NCBI GenBank assembly: GCA_958372035.1
Contig: CATXML010000009.1
Span: 1-15,526, forward strand
DNA length: 15,526 nt
Direction: 5' to 3'
DNA from: an uncultured Collinsella sp.
GTDB lineage: Bacteria; Actinomycetota; Coriobacteriia; Coriobacteriales; Coriobacteriaceae
Shown here: positions 7,449 through 14,864 of the stretch, one piece after another
How the letters are laid out: the number at the start of each line of letters is the position of its first letter
How positions within the stretch are numbered: position 1 is the first letter of the stretch
Program-made: the position numbers and the translations under genes
The notes under the pieces: generated by a model
Database searches by the model: none
Seen by the model: the letters and a program-made list of their open reading frames with translations, nothing else
Told to the model about the DNA's origin: nothing

Positions 7449-8111
7449 TCAGTTCTGGGGCTTGCGCTCCGGATACTTGGCGGTATAGCCCTCGATGTGG
7501 AGTGTCGAGGCGATGATTTCCTTGACCGTCTCGTCGGGCACATCGGGGTGCGTGCGGATATACATCAAAAGACCCATGATGAGGGTGTAGAACGTCTCGT
7601 AGACATGGTCGATGCGTAGCTCATGATGGGCGACAAAATCCACCACGGTGGTATCGCAGATATACTGCGCCACGCGCTGGACCACGTTGTGCAAAAAGCC
7701 GCCGTAGAGCGCGCCGCTGCTCGAGGTGAGCGTGCTCGGCAGCTCGTGGCCGCTGGCGACCAGGCGTTTAAAGAGCGGGGCGACGGTGTCGAGCGCGCCC
7801 TCGATATCACCAACGGTGCGGCCGGCATTCCACGTCTCGAGCTCGGAGATAAAACCGTCGATTGCCTCGTCCATGACGGCGGTGACGGCGGCGTCCATGT
7901 CGGCGAAGTAGTGGTAGAACAGCGAGCGCGTGCAGCCGGCTCGCTTGGTTACGGCCGAGACGGATAGGTGGGACACGCCCAGCTCGGAGCTTACGGTGCG
8001 CACGGCATCGAGGATCTCGCGACGGCGTTCGTCGCCCGTCAGGCGCTTTGCCGTGCTGTCGGACGCGAGGACGGCATCAGCCACAGAGATGTTTGCCGTG
8101 TTATCGCTCAT
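7449..8111 (-). CDS. TetR/AcrR-family transcriptional regulator
   Basis: This is a 220-residue one-component repressor type. The N-terminal helix-turn-helix is clear (about residues 27-73): RREILDAVRTVSSELG, then AVTKRAGCTRSLFYHYF, the hallmark TetR recognition helix. The C-terminal ligand and dimerisation domain is divergent and does not reveal the inducer. The frame is open to 8129, but ATG 8111 is preferred: AAAGGCGG sits 7 nt before it, whereas 8129 has no ribosome site. It is transcribed away from the oxidoreductase gene. The double dyad at 8166-8213 lies between the two starts and is the natural candidate operator for both. It leads an apparent operon with the DUF5692-like gene. Confidence 0.93.
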   Translation of the reverse strand: MSDNTANISVADAVLASDSTAKRLTGDERRREILDAVRTVSSELGVSHLSVSAVTKRAGCTRSLFYHYFADMDAAVTAVMDEAIDGFISELETWNAGRTVGDIEGALDTVAPLFKRLVASGHELPSTLTSSSGALYGGFLHNVVQRVAQYICDTTVVDFVAHHELRIDHVYETFYTLIMGLLMYIRTHPDVPDETVKEIIASTLHIEGYTAKYPERKPQN

Positions 8112-8165
8112 GCGTTTGCCGCCTTTCATCCGTTTGGGCCCGACCGTTCGCCTAACAGTCTTGAA

Positions 8166-8213
8166 TATTGTTGACGGTTCGTCAATACTGTTTTTGACAC
8201 AATGTCAACAATA
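8166..8213. promoter_or_regulatory. Paired TetR operator candidate in the divergent promoter region
   Basis: There are two 15-bp palindromes of the same design: TTGACGGTTCGTCAA (8171-8185) and TTGACACAATGTCAA (8194-8208), centres 23 bp apart. They sit inside a larger dyad whose outer arms are exact 10-bp reverse complements (TATTGTTGAC 8166-8175, GTCAACAATA 8204-8213). The TTGACA and TTGACG half-sites also look like -35 boxes, so bound repressor would overlap promoters. No fully convincing -10 was found; AATACT at 8184-8189, 17 nt after TTGAAT (8161-8166), is a weak plus-strand candidate. Confidence 0.75.
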
Positions 8214-8301
8214 GCGGGTGAACGGCATGGGGGCATGCCCGGCCTGCAAAAAAAGAGGGGCGCTGCGGTCTCGCCGGGCTGCGGCAAGAGAAGGGATAAC
8301 C

Positions 8302-11079
8302 ATGATTCTCAACGGACCGGGGATTAGCTATACCGAGCCCGATATCGGCGCGGAGTTCGTGCCGCCGCTGCCGGAGCATCCGCGCGAGGCCATCGTCAAA
8401 CTGTGCGAGCACTGCACCAACCGCCTGCTGCGTCGCGATGAGCTGCTGGGCTACGAGTACTGGTCGTTTGCCGAGGCCGCAACCGACGAGCAGGCCGAAG
8501 TGCTCTGCAAGATGAAGATGCGCCGTCCCTATACGCTGCCCGAGATGGTCAAGCTCACCGGCATGCCCGAAGCCGATATCGAGAAGATGCTCGACGACAT
8601 GAGCTACACGGGTCTGCTCGAGTACAACTGGGAGAACCCCGAGCGCGCCAAGCAGTGGGTGCTGCCCATGCTGGTGCCGGGTTCTGCCGAGTTCCTCAAC
8701 ATGCGCGTGAGCCAGCTCGAGGAACACCCGGTCTACGCCAAGTTCTTTGAACAGGCATCCAAAGGCCCGCTGTCCCGCGCCACGCCGATGGTGCCGCCCG
8801 GAGGCGCCGGTATCGGCATGCACGTCATTCCGGTCGAGAAGGCTATCGATGCCGCGAGTACGTCGGTGCCGATCGAGCATATCGAGCACTGGCTCGACAA
8901 ATACGAGGGTAAGTATGCCGCCAGCACCTGCAGCTGCCGCGCGAGCCGTCGCGTGATGGGTGAGGGCTGCGCCGACGACCCGGCCGATTGGTGCATCGCC
9001 GTGGGCGATATGGCCGACTACGTGGTCGAGACCGATCGTGGCCATTACGTGACCCGCGACGAGGTTTACGACATCCTGCGCCAGGCCGAGGACAACGGCT
9101 TTGTGCACCAGATCACCAACATCGATGGCGAGAACAAGATCTTCGCCATCTGTAACTGCAACGTCAACGTGTGCTACGCCCTGCGCACCTCGCAGCTGTT
9201 CAACACGCCCAACCTGTCGCGCTCGGCCTATGTCGCCAAGGTCGAGAAGGACAAGTGCGTGGCCTGCGGTCGCTGCGTTGAGGTGTGTCCGGCCGGCGCC
9301 GCCAAACTGGGCCAGAAGCTCTGCAGCAAAAAGGCCGGCGGCCGCGTGCCCGAGTATCCGCGCCAGGAGCTGCCCGATGCCACCAAGTGGGATCACACCA
9401 AGTGGTCGCCCAACTACCGCAACGACAACCGCATCGAGACGCACGAGTCTGGCACCGCGCCCTGCAAGACGGCTTGCCCCGCTCACGTTGCCGTTCAGGG
9501 CTACTTAAAGCTTGCGGCGCAGGGCCGCTACGACGAGGCTCTGGCGCTCATCAAGCGCGAGAACCCGCTGCCCGCTATCTGCGGCCGTGTGTGCAACCGC
9601 CGCTGCGAGGATGCCTGCACCCGCGGCCGTGTGGACGCCGCCGTGGCTATCGACGAGGTCAAGAAGTTTATCGCCCAGCGCGATCTGGATGCCGCGACTC
9701 GCTATGTCCCACCTGTGGTGACCCCGACGCGTGCCGGCGGCTTCGACCAGAAGATCGCCATCATCGGCGCCGGTCCGGCCGGTCTGTCCTGCGCCTTCTA
9801 TCTGGCCGAGAAGGGCTACAAGCCCGTCGTGTTCGAGAAAAACGAGCGCCCGGGCGGCATGCTCACCTACGGCATTCCCAGCTTTAAGCTGCAGAAGGAT
9901 GTTATCGAGGCCGAGGTCGAGGTCATTCGCCTGATGGGTGCCGAGTTCCGCTATGGCGTGGAAGTCGGTCGCGACGTGACGCTCGACGAGCTGCGCGCGC
10001 AGGGCTTTAAGGCCTTCTACGTGGCCATTGGCTGCCAGGGCGGCCGCCTTGCCGGCATTCCGGGCGAGGATGCCGAGGACGTGACCGTGGCCGTCGACTT
10101 CTTGCGCGAGGTTAACAGCGGCAAGATCGACGCGCTGCCCGGGCGCACCATCGTGGTGGGCGGCGGCAACGTGGCCATCGACGTCGCGCGCAACGCCTGC
10201 CGTCTGGGTTCCGAGCACGTTGAGATGTTCTGCCTGGAGAGCGAGGCCCAGATGCCTGCCAGCGAGGAGGAGCGTCGCGAGGCCATTGAGGACGGCGCGC
10301 ACATTAGCTGCGGCTGGGGCCCCAAGGAGATTCACCTGGACGAGGCCGGTCGTGTGTGCGGTATCACCTTCAAGCGCTGCACGCGTGTCTTTGACGACGA
10401 GGGCCGTTTTGCGCCCGAGTATGACGAGAACGACTTGCGCCGTGTCGATGCCGACCGTGTCGTCATGTCGATTGGCCAGTCCATCGTGTGGGGCGACCTG
10501 CTGGCTGGCTCCAAGGTGGAGCTTGGCCGCGGTCAGGGTGCCCTTGCCGATCCTCAGACCTACCAGACCGCCGAGCCAGACATCTTTGTGGGCGGCGACG
10601 TCTACACCGGTCCGAGTTTTGCCATCGATGCCATCGCCGCCGGCCACGAGGCCGCCGTGTCCATCCATCGCTTTGTGCAGCCGGGGTCCACGCTCACCAT
10701 CGGCCGCAACCAGCGCCGCTACACCGCGCTTGACCGCGACGATGTCGTGATCGAGAGCTACGACAACGCGAGCCGCGAGGTTGCCCATGTGGACCGCGAG
10801 CGCGAGAAGGCCGCGCCGTTTAGCGAGTACGTCGAGACCTTTACCGAAGAGCAGGTGCGCGCCGAGACCGCCCGTTGCCTGGGCTGCGGCGCCTCGATCG
10901 TCGACCCCAACAAGTGTATCGGCTGCGGCCTGTGCACCACCAAGTGCGCGTTCGATGCCATCCATCTGGATCGCGATCGCCCCGAGTGCTCCACGATGGT
11001 CAAATACGAGCAAAAGCTCCCAAGCCTCGGCAAGTATGCTTTAAAGCGCGCCATCAAGATTAAGTTCGGTCGAAAATAG
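8302..11079 (+). CDS. Multi-cluster Fe-S flavoprotein oxidoreductase (GltD-like) with extra N-terminal domain
   Basis: This is a 925-residue cytosolic NAD(P)H-type oxidoreductase of unknown substrate. In order: a unique N-terminal region (1 to about 205) with CEHC at 35-38 and a winged-helix-like stretch; a second Cys group (CSC 210-212, C223, C231, C284, C286, C291); a ferredoxin motif C319/C322/C325/C329-P; a dihydropyrimidine-dehydrogenase-II-like cluster region (C388, C392, C427, C431, C435, C439); an FAD site GAGPAG at 489-494; an NAD(P)H site GGGNVA at 620-625; and a C-terminal ferredoxin motif C872/C875/C878/C882 with extra C859/C862. The middle half resembles glutamate synthase small subunit, but no large subunit is adjacent, so it is not gltD in function. 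ATG 8302 follows GAAGGGA by 4-5 nt; the frame extends to GTG 8218 with an unrelated-looking basic peptide, so 8302 is preferred. The divergent tetR and dyad suggest inducible expression. Confidence 0.88.
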   Translation: MILNGPGISYTEPDIGAEFVPPLPEHPREAIVKLCEHCTNRLLRRDELLGYEYWSFAEAATDEQAEVLCKMKMRRPYTLPEMVKLTGMPEADIEKMLDDMSYTGLLEYNWENPERAKQWVLPMLVPGSAEFLNMRVSQLEEHPVYAKFFEQASKGPLSRATPMVPPGGAGIGMHVIPVEKAIDAASTSVPIEHIEHWLDKYEGKYAASTCSCRASRRVMGEGCADDPADWCIAVGDMADYVVETDRGHYVTRDEVYDILRQAEDNGFVHQITNIDGENKIFAICNCNVNVCYALRTSQLFNTPNLSRSAYVAKVEKDKCVACGRCVEVCPAGAAKLGQKLCSKKAGGRVPEYPRQELPDATKWDHTKWSPNYRNDNRIETHESGTAPCKTACPAHVAVQGYLKLAAQGRYDEALALIKRENPLPAICGRVCNRRCEDACTRGRVDAAVAIDEVKKFIAQRDLDAATRYVPPVVTPTRAGGFDQKIAIIGAGPAGLSCAFYLAEKGYKPVVFEKNERPGGMLTYGIPSFKLQKDVIEAEVEVIRLMGAEFRYGVEVGRDVTLDELRAQGFKAFYVAIGCQGGRLAGIPGEDAEDVTVAVDFLREVNSGKIDALPGRTIVVGGGNVAIDVARNACRLGSEHVEMFCLESEAQMPASEEERREAIEDGAHISCGWGPKEIHLDEAGRVCGITFKRCTRVFDDEGRFAPEYDENDLRRVDADRVVMSIGQSIVWGDLLAGSKVELGRGQGALADPQTYQTAEPDIFVGGDVYTGPSFAIDAIAAGHEAAVSIHRFVQPGSTLTIGRNQRRYTALDRDDVVIESYDNASREVAHVDREREKAAPFSEYVETFTEEQVRAETARCLGCGASIVDPNKCIGCGLCTTKCAFDAIHLDRDRPECSTMVKYEQKLPSLGKYALKRAIKIKFGRK

Positions 11080-11094
11080 GTAACCATGGCGGGT

Positions 11095-11136
11095 AAGGGG
11101 ACGGCGCAGACTAGATTTCGCCGTCCCCTTGTTTTG
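11095..11136 (+). terminator. Intrinsic terminator after the oxidoreductase
   Basis: AAGGGGACGGCG (11095-11106) pairs perfectly over 12 bp with CGCCGTCCCCTT (11119-11130), followed by GTTTTG. It starts 15 nt after the stop, and hypA begins only 40 nt beyond it. Expression of hypA therefore depends on read-through or on a promoter I could not identify. Confidence 0.85.
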
Positions 11137-11175
11137 AGTTTGCATCGAATCAACCTCTGCAGAAAGGGTTTCGCC

Positions 11176-11604
11176 TTGCATGAATTGGGGATCGTTTACC
11201 ACATCATTCGCGATGTTGAGAACGTGGCGCGCGCCAATGGCGTGAGTCGCGTTTCGAGCGTGACGCTGCTCCTGGGCGAGGTCTCGGGCGTCGTTCCCGA
11301 TCTGCTGCTTGATGCTTGGCGCTGGGCGGCAGATAAAAAGCCTATCACGCAGGGCGCGGAGCTTATTGTGGAGCCTGTCGAGGCCGTGACGCATTGCGAG
11401 GCGTGCGGCTGCGACTACGCGACGGTCGAGCACGGCAAGACCTGCCCCCATTGCGGTAGCGGCGAGACCTATCTGCTGCAGGGCCAGGAGGTCATGATCA
11501 AGCAGATCGAGACCCCCGACGAGGACCCGACAGACGCTGCCCCCGACGGCCTATCCGATGCCCCCGATGCCGTCGACGCCGCCAACCCCCTCCACATCGC
11601 CTAA
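11176..11604 (+). CDS. hypA: HypA-like hydrogenase nickel-insertion chaperone
   Basis: HypA delivers nickel, with HypB, to [NiFe]-hydrogenase precursors in the cytosol. The N-terminus MHELG carries the Met-His-Glu nickel-binding start typical of the family. The zinc loop is present as CEACG (about residues 75-79) and CPHCG (about 90-94). The length is 142 residues against about 115 usual; the extra part is an acidic, Asp/Ala/Pro-rich C-terminal tail (about 113-142). The start must be TTG at 11176: it directly precedes the conserved HELG, and GAAAGGG (11162-11168) lies 7 nt upstream. An in-frame ATG at 11086 is inside the preceding terminator and would mask the nickel-binding N-terminus. No hypB, hydrogenase or other maturation gene is nearby, so the gene is isolated from its usual partners in this window. 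Confidence 0.9.
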   Translation: MHELGIVYHIIRDVENVARANGVSRVSSVTLLLGEVSGVVPDLLLDAWRWAADKKPITQGAELIVEPVEAVTHCEACGCDYATVEHGKTCPHCGSGETYLLQGQEVMIKQIETPDEDPTDAAPDGLSDAPDAVDAANPLHIA

Positions 11605-11606
11605 CT

Positions 11607-11662
11607 TAGTCGTGGGGGGCGGTCTTGAATGTATAGCCCGTTAAGGACGGCCCCAACGACTA
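11607..11662 (+). terminator. Long imperfect hairpin after hypA, possible terminator
   Basis: TAGTCGT (11607-11613) pairs with ACGACTA (11656-11662). After one mismatch GGGG (11615-11618) pairs with CCCC (11651-11654), with more pairs inside. It begins 3 nt after the hypA stop. No T-run follows, so it may be a mRNA 3' stabiliser rather than an intrinsic terminator. Confidence 0.4.
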
Positions 11663-11960
11663 CTTGCGCTATTACATAAGTCATGCTAATAGTCAAGTTA
11701 TGTCTGTTTAAACAAAATAGCGGCAGTACAAGCGCATTCGCGCTTGCCTAAAATCGATATTAATGAACAGTCTGCTTGTATCTGTAAAATGCATGGCTTG
11801 ATGAGCGACGCCTTGGCGTGTAATGAGTCAAAAAGCAGTAACGTAATCAACTTGTAACAAACCTAGACGTTTAAACAAATAATCCAACCTTTTGCGAATT
11901 TAGCCTTAATTACACAAACTAAACAGGTATACTTCCTTAATGTCGTGTAGGGAATACGTA
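11663..11960 (+). promoter_or_regulatory. AT-rich regulatory region of the mannose-family PTS operon
   Basis: About 300 nt without a gene, clearly AT-rich against the surroundings. It holds a dyad ACATAA/TTATGT (11674-11679 and 11698-11703), two GTTTAAAC palindromes each followed by AAA-type sequence (11706-11713 and 11869-11876; the first is TGTTTAAACA in full), a compact hairpin CAAGCGC-ATTC-GCGCTTG (11729-11746), and a -10-like TATACT (11928-11933). I found no good -35 for that box and no sigma-54 -24/-12 element, which drives many PTS operons of this class in Firmicutes. No regulator gene is adjacent. Confidence 0.55.
11928..11933 (+). promoter_or_regulatory. Candidate -10 box for the PTS operon
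   Basis: TATACT is one base from the consensus and would place transcription start near 11940, about 40 nt before the ATG at 11981. The hexamer 17 nt upstream (CTTAAT) is a poor -35, so the promoter may need an activator. Confidence 0.4.
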
Positions 11961-11980
11961 GACAAAAAGGAGGTTATGTG

Positions 11981-12970
11981 ATGGTAAGTATTGTTCTTGC
12001 TAGCCATGGTGACTTGGCGGCTGGAATCAAGCAGACGGGCTCGATGGTCTTTGGCGATCAGCCGTCTGTTGCCGTGGTCTCGCTCGAGCCGAGCATGGGC
12101 CCCGACGACTTCCGTGCCAAGGTCGAGGAAGCAGTCGCTTCCTTCGAGGACCAGGAGCAGGTGCTCTTCCTCGTTGATCTGTGGGGCGGCACGCCGTTCA
12201 ACCAGATCAGCGGGCTCATCGAGGGCCACGATTCCTGGGCTATCGTCACCGGTGTCAACCTGCCTATGCTCATCGAGGCATATTCGCAGCGCTTTGACGC
12301 AAAGAACACTGCACATGCGATCGCAAAACATCTCGTGACTGAGGCTAAGGCTGGCGTGCGCGTCAAGCCCGAGTCTCTGGAGCCCGAGGAGAAGAAGCCG
12401 GCTACGGCCGCTGCTGCTCCTGCAGGCGCCATCCCTCCGGGAACGGTCATCGGCGATGGGCACATCAAGATCGCCCACGTCCGTATCGACACCCGTCTGC
12501 TGCATGGTCAGGTGGCCACCACGTGGACCAAGCAGATCAACCCCAACCGCATCATCGTGGTTTCCGACGGCGTTGCTCACGACGAGCTCCGCAAGACCAT
12601 GATCGAGCAGGCTGCCCCTCCGGGAGTCCATGCCAACGTCGTGCCCATCAAGAAGATGGCCGAGGTCGTCAAGGACACGCGCTTTGGTGACACCAAGGCC
12701 ATGCTGCTGTTCGAGAACCCGCAGGATCTGCTCAGGGCCATCGAGGCCGGCGTCGACATCAAGGAAGTCAACATCGGTTCTATGGCTCACTCCAAGGGCA
12801 AGGTCGTCGTCACCAACGCCGTCGCTATGGGCGATGACGACGTCAAGACTCTCGAGGCCCTCAAGGCCAAGGGCGTCAAGTTCGAGGTCCGCAAGGTTCC
12901 TTCGGATTCCTCCGAGGATCTCGACGCCATGTTGAAGAAAGCTAAGGCCGAACTGGCCGCTCAAGCATAG
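11981..12970 (+). CDS. manX: PTS mannose-family fused IIAB subunit
   Basis: This cytosolic phosphotransfer protein takes phosphate from HPr and passes it to the incoming sugar through two histidines. In its 329 residues, the IIA domain (1 to about 130) starts with MVSIVLASHGDLA, with the phosphorylated His at position 9. An Ala/Pro/Lys-rich hinge follows (about 132-155). The IIB domain (about 160-329) has the RIDTRLLHGQV motif, with its active His at 175. The fused A-B arrangement matches E. coli ManX. ATG 11981 lies 7 nt after an excellent AAAGGAGG (11966-11973); a GTG 3 nt earlier would be too close. It is the first gene of an operon, 18 nt before IIC. Substrate could be mannose, glucose, fructose, sorbose or an amino sugar; sequence reading cannot tell. 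Confidence 0.96.
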   Translation: MVSIVLASHGDLAAGIKQTGSMVFGDQPSVAVVSLEPSMGPDDFRAKVEEAVASFEDQEQVLFLVDLWGGTPFNQISGLIEGHDSWAIVTGVNLPMLIEAYSQRFDAKNTAHAIAKHLVTEAKAGVRVKPESLEPEEKKPATAAAAPAGAIPPGTVIGDGHIKIAHVRIDTRLLHGQVATTWTKQINPNRIIVVSDGVAHDELRKTMIEQAAPPGVHANVVPIKKMAEVVKDTRFGDTKAMLLFENPQDLLRAIEAGVDIKEVNIGSMAHSKGKVVVTNAVAMGDDDVKTLEALKAKGVKFEVRKVPSDSSEDLDAMLKKAKAELAAQA

Positions 12971-12988
12971 TAAAGGAGGGTCCGATAC

Positions 12989-13807
12989 ATGTCTGCAATC
13001 ACTATTCTGCTTGTTGCGATTGTCGCGTTGCTTGCCGGTATGGAAGGCATTCTGGATGAGTTCCAGTTCCATCAGCCGCTCGTGGCATGCACGCTTATCG
13101 GTCTCGTAACCGGTCACCTTCAGGAGGGCATCCTCCTGGGCGGTTCGCTCCAGATGATGGCCCTTGGCTGGGCTAACGTCGGCGCCGCCGTCGCGCCTGA
13201 CGCCGCTTTGGCCTCGGTCGCCTCTTCGATCATCATGGTGCTCGCCCTCAACGGCGGCGCCACCGATTCGGGCAAGGCCGTTACCGCCGCTATCGCCGTC
13301 GCCGTCCCGCTGTCGGTCGCTGGTCTGTTCCTGACCATGATCTGCCGTACCCTGGCTACCGCTATCGCTCACGCCATGGACGGTTGCGCCGAGAAGGGCG
13401 ACTTCGCCGGCATCGAGCGCTGGCAGTACGCTGCCATCCTTATGCAGGGCCTTCGTATCGCCATCCCGGCAGTACTTCTGTGCATCATCCCGGCCGAGGC
13501 TGTTACCAACGCGCTTAACGCTATGCCCGACTGGCTGTCCGGCGGCATGGCTGTCGGCGGCGGCATGGTCGCTTCCGTCGGTTACGCCATGGTCATCAAC
13601 ATGATGGCCACCAAGGAGACCTGGCCGTTCTTCATCCTCGGCTTTGTCCTTGCTGCCATCCCTCAGCTCACGCTGATCGCCCTTGGCCTCATCGGCATCT
13701 CCCTTGCCCTCATCTACCTTGGCCTTAAGGATCTGGCCAAGCAGGGTGGCGGCATGAGCGGTGGCTCCGGTGACCCGCTCGGCGACATTCTGAACGATTA
13801 CGAGTAG
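12989..13807 (+). CDS. manY: PTS mannose-family IIC membrane subunit
   Basis: This is one of the two membrane subunits forming the sugar channel with IID. Its 272 residues are almost entirely hydrophobic segments, beginning at the first residues with no cleavable signal. The family pattern QPLVACTLIGLVTGH followed by GGSLQMMALGWANVGAAVAPD (about residues 29-71) is clear. A Gly-rich GGGMSGGSG stretch and an acidic end (DILNDYE) form the tail. AAAGGAGGG is well placed before the ATG, and the stop codon overlaps the IID ribosome site, indicating tight co-expression. Confidence 0.95.
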   Translation: MSAITILLVAIVALLAGMEGILDEFQFHQPLVACTLIGLVTGHLQEGILLGGSLQMMALGWANVGAAVAPDAALASVASSIIMVLALNGGATDSGKAVTAAIAVAVPLSVAGLFLTMICRTLATAIAHAMDGCAEKGDFAGIERWQYAAILMQGLRIAIPAVLLCIIPAEAVTNALNAMPDWLSGGMAVGGGMVASVGYAMVINMMATKETWPFFILGFVLAAIPQLTLIALGLIGISLALIYLGLKDLAKQGGGMSGGSGDPLGDILNDYE

Positions 13808-13823
13808 GAGGGGAGTGATACAT

Positions 13824-14744
13824 ATGGCAGAGAACAAGATTCAGCTCACCAAGGCTGACCGCAAGAAGGTTTGCTTCCGTCATCAGTTCCTTCAGGGCTC
13901 GTGGAACTACGAGCGTATGCAGAATGGCGGCTGGTGCTTCGCAATGATCCCTGCGATCAAGAAGCTCTACACCAGCAAGGATGACCAGATTGCCGCTCTT
14001 AAGCGCCACCTGGAGTTCTATAACACCCATCCCTATGTTTCCGCCCCCGTCATTGGCGTTACCCTCGCTCTCGAGGAGGAGCGCGCCAACGGTGCTCCGA
14101 TTGACGACGTCGCCATTCAGGGCGTCAAGGTCGGTATGATGGGCCCGCTCGCCGGCGTCGGCGACCCCGCCTTCTGGTTCACCCTTCGCCCGATTCTGGG
14201 CGCTCTGGGCGCTTCCCTGGCCCTGTCCGGCAGCATTGCCGGTCCGCTGCTGTTCTTCTTCGCGTGGAACATCATCCGTTACGCCTTCCTGTGGTACACG
14301 CAGGAGTTTGGCTACAAGGTCGGCTCCTCCATCGCCAAGGACCTCTCCGGCGGTCTGATGGGCAAGGTCACCGAGGGTGCTTCCATCCTTGGTATGTTCA
14401 TCATCGGCGCCCTGGTCGAGCGCTGGGTGTCCATCTCCTTCACCCCGGTCGTCTCCAAGGTCACGCAGTCTGCTGGCGCCTTTATCGACTGGGCTAACCT
14501 GCCCTCCGGTTCCGAGGGTGTCAAGGAAGCACTGACGATGTATAACTCCATCGGCGGTACTGCCCTTGATCAGGTCAAGGTCACTACGCTTCAGGCCAAC
14601 CTCGATCAGCTCATCCCCGGCCTTGCCGCCGTGTGCCTGACCCTGCTGGTTTGCAAGCTCCTCAAGAAGAAGGTCAGCCCGATCGTCATCATCCTGGCCC
14701 TCTTCGCCGTCGGCATCATCGGTCGCGTCTGCGGCTTCATGTAA
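13824..14744 (+). CDS. manZ: PTS mannose-family IID membrane subunit
   Basis: This is the second membrane subunit of the permease. The 306 residues start with a cytosolic region containing the family signature around residues 20-48 (FRHQFLQGSWNYERMQNGGW). The GPLAGVGDPAFWFTLRPI motif follows (about 108-125), then several membrane segments and a hydrophobic C-terminus ending in GRVCGFM. The frame is open from a GTG at 13815, but ATG 13824 is preferred because GGAGGGGAG (13807-13815) sits at normal distance before it. It is the third gene of the operon, 16 nt after IIC. Transcription past it meets the hairpin at 14801-14836. Confidence 0.95.
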   Translation: MAENKIQLTKADRKKVCFRHQFLQGSWNYERMQNGGWCFAMIPAIKKLYTSKDDQIAALKRHLEFYNTHPYVSAPVIGVTLALEEERANGAPIDDVAIQGVKVGMMGPLAGVGDPAFWFTLRPILGALGASLALSGSIAGPLLFFFAWNIIRYAFLWYTQEFGYKVGSSIAKDLSGGLMGKVTEGASILGMFIIGALVERWVSISFTPVVSKVTQSAGAFIDWANLPSGSEGVKEALTMYNSIGGTALDQVKVTTLQANLDQLIPGLAAVCLTLLVCKLLKKKVSPIVIILALFAVGIIGRVCGFM

Positions 14745-14800
14745 GCACGCTTCGGTTTAAGACCGAGAGTTGCTAGGCAAGGGCTTTTGAGCCATTGAAA

Positions 14801-14847
14801 CGGACCGCACCCGGTGGGTACACTGGATGCGGTCCGATTGTTTTATT
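14801..14847 (+). terminator. Strong terminator or attenuator between IID and DUF956 gene
   Basis: CGGACCGCA (14801-14809) pairs perfectly with TGCGGTCCG (14828-14836). After one C/A mismatch, CCGGTG pairs with CACTGG (one G-U) around a GGTA loop, giving about 15 pairs. ATTGTTTTATTT follows. The DUF956 ribosome site begins immediately after, so read-through would set its level below that of the permease genes. Confidence 0.88.
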
Positions 14848-14864
14848 TGGAGGGCGAGGCGCGC

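Noticed and set aside
6093..7619. A 508-codon plus-strand frame across the DUF5692-like gene
   Set aside because: It runs through a terminator and the convergent strand of a clear membrane protein gene. Its translation is Gly/Asp/His-rich without domains.
8182..11013. Long minus-strand frames (434 and 502 codons) over the oxidoreductase
   Set aside because: The forward frame has multiple Fe-S, FAD and NAD(P)H motifs. The antisense products are compositionally biased shadows.
8302..11079. Assignment as glutamate synthase small subunit (gltD)
   Set aside because: The protein is roughly twice the GltD length with extra Fe-S modules, and no gltB large subunit is adjacent. Only the central fold is shared.
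11086..11604. Longer HypA starting at ATG 11086
   Set aside because: That start is just before and inside the terminator hairpin, lacks a ribosome site, and would bury the MHE nickel-binding N-terminus.
11892..11933. TTGCGA plus TATACT as a full promoter for the PTS operon
   Set aside because: The two boxes are 30 nt apart, far beyond the usual 16-19 nt, so only the -10-like element is kept at low confidence.
11906..13837. A 643-codon minus-strand frame over the PTS genes
   Set aside because: Same shadow effect. The forward frames encode well-recognised IIAB and IIC with proper ribosome sites.
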